A DNA stretch of 64,000 nt. Origin: JBOHRN01 sp050732775. GTDB taxonomy: Bacteria > Gemmatimonadota > Gemmatimonadetes > Longimicrobiales > Longimicrobiaceae. The DNA lies in NCBI GenBank assembly GCA_050732775.1, contig JBOHRN010000010.1:1-64000 (forward strand), read 5' to 3'. Position numbers and translations under genes: made by a program. Positions within the stretch are counted from its first letter, which is position 1. Each line of letters starts with the position of its first letter. Positions 25,841-33,574 of the stretch are shown here, piece by piece. Under the pieces are notes generated by a model, which worked only from the letters and a program-made list of their open reading frames with translations, ran no database searches and had not been told where the DNA came from.

Positions 25841-26587
25841 TTACCCCTCTACCCCGGCGGCCTGTTCGTCCAGGTCCGCGTTGGAGTGTACCTTCTGTAC
25901 GTCGTCCGACTCCTCCAGCCGTTCCAGCAGCTTGAACAGCTTTCCGGCTTCGCTGCCACCGACTGGGACGGTAGCTTTGGGGATCATGGCCAGTTCGGCG
26001 CTTTCCCATTCGAGTCCGCGCCCTAGTAGCTCGTCCCGGACCGCTTGGAAGCCGGGTACGCTGGTGTAGACCGAGACGCTCTCGTCGTCGCCGTCCAGGT
26101 CCTCGGCCCCCGCCTCCAGGGCTGCTTCCATTACCGCGGCCTCGTCGTACCGGGCCCGGTCGAAGACGATCTCCCCCTTGCGCTCGAACATCCACGCCAC
26201 CGATCCGCTCTGGCCCAAGTTGCCACCGTATTTGGAGAGGATGTGGCGGACCTCGGCCACGGTCCGGTTGGCGTTGTCGGTGAGGGCCTCAATGAAGATC
26301 GCCACCCCCGCCGGTCCGTACCCTTCGTAGGTGACCTCTTCGTAATCGACCCCCTCCAGGTCGCCAGTTCCCTTCTTGATGGCCCGCTCGATGTTGTCGT
26401 TGGGCATGTTGGCGGCGCGGGCCAGCTCCACGGCGAGCCGCAGCCGGGGGTTGGAGCCCTCTTCGCCACCACCCAGCTTGGCCGCCACCGTGAGCTCGCG
26501 GATCAGCTTGGACCACTCGGCCGCGCGCCGCTGGTCGGTAACCGCCTTTTTGCGCTTGATCTGCGCCCACTTGCTGTGCCCGGCCAT
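25841..26587 (-). CDS. yebC: YebC/PmpR family protein
   Basis: Protein of 248 residues beginning MAGHSKWAQIKRKKAVTDQRRA, with NMPNDNIERAIKKGTG and YEGYGPAGVAIFIEALTDNANRTVAEVR, the full family pattern. Members act as transcription regulators or relieve ribosome stalling at polyproline-type sequences. Contiguous with ruvC. Confidence 0.95.
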   Translation of the reverse strand: MAGHSKWAQIKRKKAVTDQRRAAEWSKLIRELTVAAKLGGGEEGSNPRLRLAVELARAANMPNDNIERAIKKGTGDLEGVDYEEVTYEGYGPAGVAIFIEALTDNANRTVAEVRHILSKYGGNLGQSGSVAWMFERKGEIVFDRARYDEAAVMEAALEAGAEDLDGDDESVSVYTSVPGFQAVRDELLGRGLEWESAELAMIPKATVPVGGSEAGKLFKLLERLEESDDVQKVHSNADLDEQAAGVEG

Positions 26588-26594
26588 GCCTCTA

Positions 26595-26789
26595 TTACCG
26601 TTCTCTGCGGGAAGTGTGGCGACGTCTGCCCCACGCCACGGGGTTTAGGGGTCGTTTTTGCAGCCGGCGGCCGCGCGCGCTGGAGCGCCGCTCCCGGTGG
26701 GGCCAACCCGGGGCTCCCAGCCCGATCCAGACCCCGGCGGCGAAGCCGGCGATCAGCCCCGCCACGAGCAGGACGGCCAGCACGCTCAC
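26595..26789 (-). CDS. Small membrane protein, unknown
   Basis: Protein of 64 residues: N-terminal hydrophobic helix with Gly/Ala (about 2-27) and a strongly Arg-rich tail (RRSSARGRR, RRRHTSRRER). ATG overlaps the TPR-protein stop by 4 nt and its stop is 7 nt before yebC. No family recognised; size and position in an operon make it plausible. Confidence 0.5.
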   Translation of the reverse strand: MSVLAVLLVAGLIAGFAAGVWIGLGAPGWPHRERRSSARGRRLQKRPLNPVAWGRRRHTSRRER

Positions 26790-27385
26790 AAAGCCCGCTC
26801 TTCGAGCTCCCTGGACTTGCGGTACATCTCGGCCGCTCGCTCCGGCTCGGCCAGCCGGTCGTAGGCGATGCCCATGACTTGGTAAGCGCGCCCGTTGCCG
26901 GGCATGAGACGGGCCGCCTCTTCCAGGGCAACGATGGCCTCTTCCGGCCTGGAGAGTTGGTTGAGCGACTCTCCCAGTAGCTGGTAGGCGGGGCCGTACT
27001 CCGGGTCTAGCTCCACCGCCCTCTCCAACAGCTCCACCGCGCCTTCGTTGTTGCCACGGCGGTGGAGGGCAAGCCCCAGGTTGTAATAGGCGTCGCTCCG
27101 CCGCGGAGCGAGCCGGACTGCCCGGCGGAGCTCCTTCTCGGCCAGGTCGTACTTACCGGCTGCCAGCAAAGTGGCCCCCAGCTCCACCAGGGCGTCTAGC
27201 TGTTCCGGCTGCTCTGCCAGGAGTTCGCGGTACGCCTCGACCGCCTCGGCGCCCTGGCCCCCGGCGGCCAAGGAGCGGGCCAGCTCCAGAGCCCGCTCGA
27301 GCTCGGGCGAAGGGGAGGGGACGACTTCGGCCCGCTCTGCCCGCCGCGGCGGCTCGCCACCCTCCAGCCGCTCGCTTCCGCTCAT
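26786..27385 (-). CDS. TPR-repeat protein
   Basis: Protein of 199 residues made of about five tetratricopeptide repeats after a 30-residue charged leader (e.g. AEAVEAYRELLAEQPEQLDALVELGATLLAAGKYDLAEKELRRAVRLAPR). Soluble scaffold, partner unknown. ATG overlaps cutA by 4 nt. Confidence 0.85.
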   Translation of the reverse strand: MSGSERLEGGEPPRRAERAEVVPSPSPELERALELARSLAAGGQGAEAVEAYRELLAEQPEQLDALVELGATLLAAGKYDLAEKELRRAVRLAPRRSDAYYNLGLALHRRGNNEGAVELLERAVELDPEYGPAYQLLGESLNQLSRPEEAIVALEEAARLMPGNGRAYQVMGIAYDRLAEPERAAEMYRKSRELEERAL

Positions 27386-27717
27386 TGCGACACCTCATCC
27401 CTAACCCAATCCCGGTAAAGGTCTAGAGCCGTGCCGGCGCGCACCGAAATCCCTTCGGGAAGGTCGTAGGGGTGCAGTTCGGAGAGCCGTTCCAGGAGCG
27501 GCGCAACCTTCTCATCGGTAGTCTTTAGCAAGATCAAAACTTCGTCCTGCTCGTGCACGGCGCCGCGCCAGCGAAAAACCGACCGGACTCCCGGCACTAG
27601 GTTGGCGCACGCCGCCAGCCGCTCTTTCACCACGCTCTGGGCCAGCCCTTCGGCTTGCAGGCGGTTCGCTACTGTGGTGATAACCAGGGAGATACCGCCC
27701 TCGGCCAGTTCGCTCAC
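27382..27717 (-). CDS. cutA: CutA family divalent-ion tolerance protein
   Basis: Protein of 111 residues with VITTVANRLQAEGLAQSVVKERLAACANLVPGVRSVFRWRG and ELHPYDLPE, the family hallmarks of the trimeric PII-like fold. Linked to copper tolerance in E. coli, though the molecular role is unclear. Overlaps both flanking TPR genes by 4 nt. Confidence 0.93.
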   Translation of the reverse strand: MSELAEGGISLVITTVANRLQAEGLAQSVVKERLAACANLVPGVRSVFRWRGAVHEQDEVLILLKTTDEKVAPLLERLSELHPYDLPEGISVRAGTALDLYRDWVRDEVSQ

Positions 27718-28136
27718 GCCTCCTCCCCGGTCAGCTCGGTCAAGGTGGTCCTGGCGTGCTCGACGTGAGCCGTGGCCTCGGCCGTCCGGGGCGGACGGGC
27801 CAGGAAAGCGCGCAGGTGCGCCACCGCCGCGTCTTGCTTGCCCCCCCCGATGAGCAGGAAGGCGAGCCCGTAGTGGGCCCCGGGCGAGTACGGGTCGGCG
27901 TCCAGGACTTTGCGGTAGGTGCGGGCGGCCTCGTCGGTCATGCCGATGCGGGTGTACACCACCGCCATCTGCTGTAGCGCCTCCAGATCGTCGGGGCGCT
28001 CTCTGAGCGCGAGCCTGAAGGAGGTGAGCGCGTCGTGGTACTGATCGCGGCCGAGGAGGTCGAGCCCCTCTTCGTAGTAATCGGGCTTGCTGTCTCCGTC
28101 AGAACGCCCGGAAAGCAGGTTGGTCCACCAAGACAT
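27714..28136 (-). CDS. TPR-repeat protein
   Basis: Protein of 140 residues from ATG 28136 (MSWWTNLLSGR...). About three TPR units: DYYEEGLDLLGRDQYHDALTSFRLALRERPDD, LQQMAVVYTRIGMTDEAARTYRKVLDADPYS, and HYGLAFLLIGGGKQDAAVAHLRAFL. Upstream in-frame codons exist but lack a ribosome site. Stop overlaps the cutA start. Confidence 0.8.
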   Translation of the reverse strand: MSWWTNLLSGRSDGDSKPDYYEEGLDLLGRDQYHDALTSFRLALRERPDDLEALQQMAVVYTRIGMTDEAARTYRKVLDADPYSPGAHYGLAFLLIGGGKQDAAVAHLRAFLARPPRTAEATAHVEHARTTLTELTGEEA

Positions 28137-28189
28137 GCGAGACGTGTTCGTTGTAGGATCGCGGCCAGTAAAAAGGATAGCCGCGGGTC

Positions 28190-28828
28190 TCACCCCACGC
28201 AACCGGCCACCATCACACCCTCCTGGTACAAGAGTACGCCGGCCCCCGCGACCTCGAGCGAGTGGCGCAAGGTGTCGTCCGTCTGCTCCACCACGATCCG
28301 TCCGCCGGGGGCGAGCACCCGTAACCCCTCCGCGACCAGGGACGGGCCGGGCCGACCCGCGACGGCTACCCCACGCACGGCGCGGTCCCGGAAGGGTAGC
28401 CGCCGGCCGGTGGCGAGCCAGCTCACCCCTTCTCCCGCCTCCCCTTCCCGGCCCTCGGCGCCGGAGAGCGCGGCCACGACTTCTACCCCAGAGAGAAGAC
28501 CGCTCACGCCCAGGGCCAACTCCTCGTCTCCCCCGACCAGCAACACCGACCCGCCCCCCGCTGTGATACCCAGGAGGGCCGCCAGCCGGAGCGCCCGTTC
28601 CCCGGCGTCGGCTGGCTGGTCAGGTGGCGCCACCTCGAGAGGGGGCTCGTCGGGCGTGGCGCGCAAGTCGGCCAGACCGGCCGAGACCGGGTAGGTATGC
28701 CGGCAGTTGGCACATCCGAGCACCCCTTTGACTACCCTACGGTCTTCGATGCGGTCGGCCTGGAGGACCAGTCCGAAAGCGGGACCGCAGCGCGGGCAGC
28801 CAAGGATGTCGGTGAGCAGGATGTGCAC
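28190..28828 (-). CDS. Zinc-ribbon (Trm112-like) protein with a methyltransferase-like domain
   Basis: Protein of 212 residues from GTG 28828. N-terminal two-CxxC ribbon (LGCPRCG...VLGCANCRHTYPV...GLADLR) as in Trm112 proteins, then a Rossmann-like part VLLVGGDEELALGV with a later LRVLAPGGRIVVEQ motif of class I methyltransferases. The canonical acidic residues after the glycine loop are weak, so catalytic activity is doubtful. Starts overlapping the second of two tandem TAG triplets after queD. Confidence 0.65.
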   Translation of the reverse strand: MHILLTDILGCPRCGPAFGLVLQADRIEDRRVVKGVLGCANCRHTYPVSAGLADLRATPDEPPLEVAPPDQPADAGERALRLAALLGITAGGGSVLLVGGDEELALGVSGLLSGVEVVAALSGAEGREGEAGEGVSWLATGRRLPFRDRAVRGVAVAGRPGPSLVAEGLRVLAPGGRIVVEQTDDTLRHSLEVAGAGVLLYQEGVMVAGCVG

Positions 28829-28830
28829 TA

Positions 28831-29205
28831 CTAGTGCCGCTGCGAATACTGCGCCCACTGGTTGGGGGTCTCCCACACGCGCACGTAGAGCAGGTGTTCG
28901 CCTACGGCGCCGAGCCGCTCCTTGAGCCGGCCGTAGATCCAGCGGGCCTGATTTTCGGCGCTGGTCTCCACCCCCTGGAATACTTCCAGCTCATTCAAGT
29001 TCTCGTGGTCGAGCTCCCCGGCCACGGCCCGCAGAGCTTGTTTGGCGTCGGTGAAGTCGTAAGCCATGCCCCCGCTACCGAGTTCGCCGAACTCCAGGGC
29101 GGCCTCCGCCTCGTAGCGGTGCCCGTGCAGCTTTTCGCACTTGCCCTTGTAGTCGCGGAGGAAGTGGGCCGAGTCGTAGTGGGCGCGAACGCAGATGGTG
29201 TACAT
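28831..29205 (-). CDS. queD: 6-carboxytetrahydropterin synthase QueD
   Basis: Protein of 124 residues: FDSAHFL-like YDSAHFLRDYKGKCEKLHGHRYEAEAAL with the three zinc histidines and catalytic Cys, then LDHENLNELEVF and PTSENQ-like ETSAENQARWIY. Converts dihydroneopterin triphosphate to carboxytetrahydropterin in queuosine synthesis, directly after FolE, encoded 40 nt upstream; tgt and queA are in the same gene run. Confidence 0.93.
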   Translation of the reverse strand: MYTICVRAHYDSAHFLRDYKGKCEKLHGHRYEAEAALEFGELGSGGMAYDFTDAKQALRAVAGELDHENLNELEVFQGVETSAENQARWIYGRLKERLGAVGEHLLYVRVWETPNQWAQYSQRH

Positions 29206-29245
29206 GAACGGGGCTGGATTAGACGGTACGGCTCCAGGGTGGCGT

Positions 29246-29878
29246 TCAGGAAATGACCCCGTTTACCGGACAGAGCCGCAAAAATTCGTCGCGGGTGCGC
29301 GAGTCCTTGAGGAACACCCCTTTCATTACGCTGGTGATGGTCCTGGAGTTCTGCTTCTCGACCCCGCGCATCATCATACACAGGTGGGCCGCTTCGACTA
29401 CCACTCCCACGCCTTGCGGAGCGAGCACTTCCATGAGGGCGTGGGCGATCTCTTCGGTCATCCGCTCCTGTACCTGGAGCCGCCGGGCAAACACCTCTAC
29501 CACCCTGGGCAGCTTAGAGACCCCCACGATCTTCCCGTTGGGGATGTAACCGATGTGAACCTTGCCGAAAAAGGGGAGCAGGTGGTGCTCGCACAGGGAG
29601 TACACCTCGATGTCCTTGACGATCACCAGGTTGTGGTGGTCTTCGTCGAAGATGGCGTCGCCCACCGCCTCTCGCACCGAGAGCCCGTAGCCCCGGGTGA
29701 GCCAGCGCAGCGAGCGCTCGACCCGCTCGGGCGTGCGCAAGAGCCCCCGCCGCTCCACCTCTTCGCCCAGGAGCTCGAGCTGGCGGCGGACCAGGGAGCG
29801 GAGCTCTTCGCCCCGCGCCTGGTCTGATTCGTCCGCCTCAACTATGAGGTCGGCTTCCCGGTCACTGAGTATGGTCAT
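29246..29878 (-). CDS. folE: GTP cyclohydrolase I
   Basis: Protein of 210 residues: LCEHHLLPFFGKVHIGYIPNGKIVGVSKLPRVVEVFARRLQVQERMTEEIA and HLCMMMRGVEKQNS give the zinc Cys/His ligands and catalytic site. Makes dihydroneopterin triphosphate for folate and queuosine. AAAGGA abuts the ATG. It is the first gene of a unit with queD and lies behind a long structured leader. Confidence 0.96.
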   Translation of the reverse strand: MTILSDREADLIVEADESDQARGEELRSLVRRQLELLGEEVERRGLLRTPERVERSLRWLTRGYGLSVREAVGDAIFDEDHHNLVIVKDIEVYSLCEHHLLPFFGKVHIGYIPNGKIVGVSKLPRVVEVFARRLQVQERMTEEIAHALMEVLAPQGVGVVVEAAHLCMMMRGVEKQNSRTITSVMKGVFLKDSRTRDEFLRLCPVNGVIS

Positions 29879-30020
29879 TCCTTTCCCTGGTACTCCCCGG
29901 AGCTCGGCAGAAGTTGGTAATCCGCTTCCGCCAGTTCGGGGTGGCGTGCTCCTGGACGGCCCAGTGGACGCGGGGGCGGGCGTCGAGGCTCGTTTTTCAA
30001 CGGCCGCCTAACCGTGAGAA

Positions 30021-30050
30021 GGCCGGCCCCGGATAACCCCGGAGCCGGCC
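30021..30050 (-). terminator. Strong GC hairpin upstream of folE (attenuator or terminator candidate)
   Basis: Minus strand GGCCGGCTCCGG - GGTTAT - CCGGGGCCGGCC: 12 pairs with one G-U wobble and a 6-nt loop, followed by TTCTC rather than a T-tract. Could end a stand-alone RNA or act as an expression platform for the domain upstream. Confidence 0.45.
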
Positions 30051-30075
30051 CAAGCCCGAACGCCAACGGAAGAAG

Positions 30076-30205
30076 ATTTTTGAAGCCGTACCGCAAATAT
30101 TGGGTGACCTCTCCACGGCTTTCGCCTTCCCGGTGCCTGCTGGGGCAGGGCGTGGCGTCAGCCGCGAAAGCGGGCCCCCGGCTTCAGTAGTGTTGGCTCA
30201 AAAAT
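30076..30205 (-). ncRNA. Structured RNA domain of unknown class
   Basis: Reading minus, the ends pair as ATTTTTGA (30205-30198) with TCAAAAAT (30083-30076), and AGCCG (30183-30179) with CGGCT (30088-30084), with a 14-nt bulge (30184-30197) on one side only. Inside are CCGC-TTTC-GCGG, CTGC-CCCA-GCAG and GGC-GAAA-GCC (a GNRA loop), the last two enclosed by CCAC/GTGG. This is a bulged closing helix plus a multi-branch junction, as in metabolite-binding RNAs. It starts about 20 nt after a strong promoter. Not matched to TPP, cobalamin, FMN, preQ1, THF or glycine consensus by eye. Confidence 0.5.
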
Positions 30206-30232
30206 GCAGTCCCGAAGCGCCCGGGGATGGTA

Positions 30233-30261
30233 AATATACGTATAACGGTACCATTCGTCAA
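30233..30261 (-). promoter_or_regulatory. Promoter of the folE leader
   Basis: Minus strand TTGACG (30256-30261), 17-nt spacer, TATATT (30233-30238): near-consensus sigma-70 elements at ideal spacing in an AT-rich island. Transcription would start near 30226 and run into the structured leader. Confidence 0.7.
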
Positions 30262-30272
30262 TGGCGGGGCAG

Positions 30273-31259
30273 CTATGAGGCGCGCCGCTCGCCCCCGCCC
30301 CGCCGTTCTCCCTTGCGGAGTTCGCGCGCGTCGGCCGCGAAGTCGATCCCCGCGCCCGGCGGGTCCGCCGCCTGATGCAACCATCCGCCCACCCCCTCGA
30401 GCAGCAAACGGGCCGCCAGTTTGGCGGTGCGGCCGTCCGAGTCGTAGGGCGGCGACACCTCCATGACGTCCATGCCGGCCAGCCGCGGGAACCGGGTCAG
30501 CTCCCGCACTAGCGCGATTACCTCGCGGGAGGTGAGGCCACCCGGCCCGGCGGCGCTGGCTGCGGGCGCGAAAGCGGCGTCTACCGCGTCGATGTCGGCG
30601 CTCAGGTAGAGGGCGTCGGCTCCCACCAACCGCTCCCGGACTTCAGCCGCCGCCTGGCCTACCCCCTTCTCCTCGACTTCTTCGACCGAGATGACGCGCA
30701 CCCCGCGCTCGCCCGCCCACTCCAGGTGGCGGCGGGCGTTAGCGAAGCCGCGGACGCCGATCACGGTCAGGTCGGGACCGTCCAGGACTCCGCTCTCCAG
30801 CGCCCTTCTGAAAGAGGTGCCGCTCGAGATAGAGTGCTCGTCCCGGTACTCGCGCACGTCCAGGTGGGCGTCGATGGAAACCGCGGCCAGCCGGATACCG
30901 GGGCGGGCGCGGGCCAAGCCGCGGATGACCGAACCGGTGCAACCGTGGTCGCCGCCCAGGAAGAGCGCGAGGCCGCCCCGCGAGAAGAGTTTCCCCGCGG
31001 CTTCCTCGATCCTGCGGTGGGCGTCGGCGCCGTCCGTGGTCGGCAGCTCCAAGTCGCCGAGGTCGAGGAGCTGGGAAGCATTTTCGCTCCCGTCCCGCGC
31101 GCTGAAGCTGGCGAGGGCCTCCCGGATGGCGCGGGGCCCGAAGCGGGCGCCGGGCCGGGTGGGGATGCCCCCGTCGTACGGTAACCCGAGCAGGACCGGA
31201 ACACCCTCGGATCCGTCGGCGTCAGGCGGGAGCTGGTTGGCTAGTGGGTCTGCCGTCAT
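30273..31259 (-). CDS. Ureohydrolase family protein (agmatinase/formimidoylglutamase-like)
   Basis: Protein of 328 residues with the binuclear-metal motifs FLGGDHGC, VSIDAHLDV and LSADIDAVDAAFAP, plus MDVMEVSPPYD near the end. It is only distantly similar to the agmatinase at 1797-2708 and carries an insert with ASAAGPGGLTSREV. The substrate could be agmatine, formimidoylglutamate or another guanidino compound; no hut or other guiding genes are adjacent. A charged low-complexity tail (RKGERRGGGERRAS) is unusual. Divergent from trpS. Confidence 0.8.
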   Translation of the reverse strand: MTADPLANQLPPDADGSEGVPVLLGLPYDGGIPTRPGARFGPRAIREALASFSARDGSENASQLLDLGDLELPTTDGADAHRRIEEAAGKLFSRGGLALFLGGDHGCTGSVIRGLARARPGIRLAAVSIDAHLDVREYRDEHSISSGTSFRRALESGVLDGPDLTVIGVRGFANARRHLEWAGERGVRVISVEEVEEKGVGQAAAEVRERLVGADALYLSADIDAVDAAFAPAASAAGPGGLTSREVIALVRELTRFPRLAGMDVMEVSPPYDSDGRTAKLAARLLLEGVGGWLHQAADPPGAGIDFAADARELRKGERRGGGERRAS

Positions 31260-31348
31260 GAGTTGGCCGGTACGGGTGCGCGGCTTGCCCGGGCCGGGCG
31301 CGCACGGGTAGGTTTCTCAACTTCGCGACCAAAGTCAAGACCAGTGGC

Positions 31349-32326
31349 GTGCGACACGTGACCCGCGTTCTCTCCGGCATCCAGCCCTCGGGCACCCTCC
31401 ACCTGGGTAACTACTTCGGCATGATGAAGCCGGCGGTGGAACTCCAGGAGCGGGGCAGCGAGACCTTCATCTCCATCGTGGACTTTCACGCCCTTACCAC
31501 GGTGCGAGACCCCGCCGACCTGCGGCGGAACACCCGCGAGGTGGCGCTCGACTTCCTGGCCTGCGGGCTGGATCCCGACAAAGCCGTGCTCTTCCGCCAG
31601 TCGGACCTGCCCGAGGTCACCGAGTTGGCGTGGATACTCGCCACCGTCACCCCCGTGGGGCTGCTGGAGAGGTGCCACGCCTACAAGGATAAGGTGGCGC
31701 GCGGGCTAGCCGCCACCCACGCCCTGTTCGGCTACCCGGTGCTACAGGCGGCCGACATCCTGATCGTGGACGCCGACCTGGTGCCGGTGGGGCAGGACCA
31801 AAAACAGCACCTCGAAGTCACCCGCGACATCGCCGTCAAGCTGAACGAGCGCTACGGCGCCGTCTTCAAGCTGCCCGCTCCGGAGATCCGCGGCGAGGTG
31901 GCCACGGTGCCGGGCACGGACGGCCAGAAGATGAGCAAGAGCTACGGCAATACGGTGGATCTGTTCGCGCCCGAAAGGGAGTTACGCAAACAGATCATGG
32001 GCATCGTGACCGACTCGGCCACGGTGGACGAAGCGAAGGACCCGGAGAGCTCTACCCTCTTTCAGCTCTACAGCCTGGTGGCCAGCCCCGGCGAGCTGGC
32101 GGTAATGGAGCGGGAGTTCCGGGCGGGAGGAGTCGGTTACGGCGAGTTCAAGCAGCGCCTCTTCGAAAGAGTTCGGGAGAGCTTCGCGCCGCTCGCCAAA
32201 CGACGCCGCGAACTGGAGCACGACGCCGGGACGGTGGACCGTGTCCTGGCCCAGGGGGCCGGACGGGTACGCGAGGTGGCCGTCGCCGTGATGGAGCGGG
32301 TGCGCAAGGCGGTGGGTTTGAGGTAG
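31349..32326 (+). CDS. trpS: Tryptophanyl-tRNA synthetase
   Basis: Protein of 325 residues: class I signatures LSGIQPSGTLHLGNYFG (HIGH-type) and GQKMSKSYGNTVDLF (KMSKS). GTG 31349 is used; GTG 31358 is an equally possible start. Length normal for the bacterial enzyme. Confidence 0.95.
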   Translation: MRHVTRVLSGIQPSGTLHLGNYFGMMKPAVELQERGSETFISIVDFHALTTVRDPADLRRNTREVALDFLACGLDPDKAVLFRQSDLPEVTELAWILATVTPVGLLERCHAYKDKVARGLAATHALFGYPVLQAADILIVDADLVPVGQDQKQHLEVTRDIAVKLNERYGAVFKLPAPEIRGEVATVPGTDGQKMSKSYGNTVDLFAPERELRKQIMGIVTDSATVDEAKDPESSTLFQLYSLVASPGELAVMEREFRAGGVGYGEFKQRLFERVRESFAPLAKRRRELEHDAGTVDRVLAQGAGRVREVAVAVMERVRKAVGLR

Positions 32327-32403
32327 CGGCGAGCGCCGCTGCCTTACCGGTATAACTTGTGCGATCCCCGTACCATCCCGAAACGTGCAACCGAGGCGAG
32401 CCT

Positions 32404-32670
32404 ATGAACCGACCGGACAGCTCAGACCGGCAGAGCGACGTCACCCTGCTGGCGTGCATCAAGTGCGGCACTGACTTCTCGTACGAAGGTGAGGCGCCCG
32501 ACTCGCCGCGCTGCCCCAAGTGCGGGGGCACCGTTTTCCGCAGCTTCTCCGACCACCGGGGTGACGAGGCGGCCGACGACTTTCGGGAGAGCACCGGGCG
32601 GGAGACCGAGCCGGGGTCGCCCTCGTCCGAGGCGGGGCCGGGGGATGTATCGGATCTGAAGAACTTTTGA
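32404..32670 (+). CDS. Small zinc-ribbon protein
   Basis: Protein of 88 residues with two knuckles, LACIKCGTDFSY and RCPKCGGTVFRSFS, a rubredoxin-like treble-clef/ribbon, then an acidic disordered tail. Such proteins can bind nucleic acid or RNA polymerase; role unknown. Its stop is 5 nt before dapA's ATG. Confidence 0.75.
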   Translation: MNRPDSSDRQSDVTLLACIKCGTDFSYEGEAPDSPRCPKCGGTVFRSFSDHRGDEAADDFRESTGRETEPGSPSSEAGPGDVSDLKNF

Positions 32671-32675
32671 GGGGC

Positions 32676-33572
32676 ATGACTGAAGCGATCTTCACCGGCT
32701 CGGGGGTGGCGCTGGTCACCCCCTTTACGAAGGACGGCCGGCTCGACGAAGCCGTGCTCCGTGAGTTGGTCGGCTTTCACCGGCGAGAGGGCAGCGACGC
32801 CCTGGTGGTGTGCGGGAGCACGGGAGAGGCGGCCACCATGTCGCCCGACGAACAGAGGCGAGCCGTGGAGGTGGTAGCCGGGGAGAACGGGGGCGCCGTG
32901 CCCGTGGTGGCCGGGGTGGGAGGTAGCGACACGGCGGTGGCCAGGAGCGTGGCCCGGGGTGCCCGCGAGGCCGGGGCCGACGCCCTGCTGGTGGCGCCAC
33001 CCCCTTACAACAAGCCGTCCCAGGACGGCATGATCGCCCACTTTCGCGCCATCATGGACGAAGCGGACCTGCCCACCATCCTCTACAACGTGCCCGGCCG
33101 GACCGCCTGCAACCTGCTCCCCGAGACGGTCGAGCGCCTCGCCCGTGACGAGCGGGTAAGAGGGGTCAAGGAGGCGAGCGGCGACGTTTCCCAGGTGGCG
33201 GAGTTGGCCCGCCGGGTGGGCGCTCGAGTGACCCTCTACTCGGGCAACGACGACCAGATCGTGCCCCTGCTGGCGCTGGGCGGCAAGGGAGTGATCTCGG
33301 TGCTGGCCAACCTCGCCCCGGCGGACACTTCGCGCATGGTGCACGCCTTCCTGGAGGGAGAGGTAGACGAGGCGCTCGACCTCCAGCTCCACTACCTGCC
33401 CCTGATCCAACTCCTCTTCTCCGAACCCAACCCGGTACCCGTAAAGGCCGGCGTGGCCGCCCTCGGGTTCCAGACCGGGGAGCCGCGCCTGCCCCTCCTG
33501 CCGGTCACCAGCGGGGGGCGGGAGCGGCTGCTCGCGGCGATGCGCGAAGCCGGCTTACCGGTGCGCGGCTGA
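32676..33572 (+). CDS. dapA: 4-hydroxy-tetrahydrodipicolinate synthase
   Basis: Protein of 298 residues from ATG 32676 (TGAGGGG just upstream). TIM-barrel motifs GVALVTPFTKDGRLD, VCGSTGEAATMSPDEQ, ILYNVPGRTACNLL with the catalytic Tyr, GVKEASGD with the Schiff-base Lys, and YSGNDD. First committed step of lysine/DAP synthesis; dapB follows after 2 nt. Confidence 0.96.
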   Translation: MTEAIFTGSGVALVTPFTKDGRLDEAVLRELVGFHRREGSDALVVCGSTGEAATMSPDEQRRAVEVVAGENGGAVPVVAGVGGSDTAVARSVARGAREAGADALLVAPPPYNKPSQDGMIAHFRAIMDEADLPTILYNVPGRTACNLLPETVERLARDERVRGVKEASGDVSQVAELARRVGARVTLYSGNDDQIVPLLALGGKGVISVLANLAPADTSRMVHAFLEGEVDEALDLQLHYLPLIQLLFSEPNPVPVKAGVAALGFQTGEPRLPLLPVTSGGRERLLAAMREAGLPVRG

Positions 33573-33574
33573 GC

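Larger units (their letters stand above)
29879..30226 (-). promoter_or_regulatory. Long structured 5' leader of folE-queD
   Basis: About 350 nt separate the predicted transcription start (near 30226) from the folE ATG. The leader contains a folded domain (30076-30205) and a strong GC hairpin (30021-30050). Bases 29879-30020 show no other structure. A 73-codon frame crosses it but looks fortuitous. The layout (domain, then hairpin, then gene) is that of a riboswitch or attenuator, but no known class is recognised. Confidence 0.5.

Noticed and set aside
29875..30096. 73-codon minus-strand frame overlapping folE by 4 nt
   Set aside because: It runs through the GC hairpin and part of the structured RNA, has Pro/Arg-rich composition and no recognisable domain; more likely chance coding across the leader.
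30076..30205. Cobalamin or FMN riboswitch upstream of folE
   Set aside because: A short stretch (GGCTGACGCCACGCC) resembles part of the cobalamin element, but the remaining conserved blocks and the order of helices do not fit.
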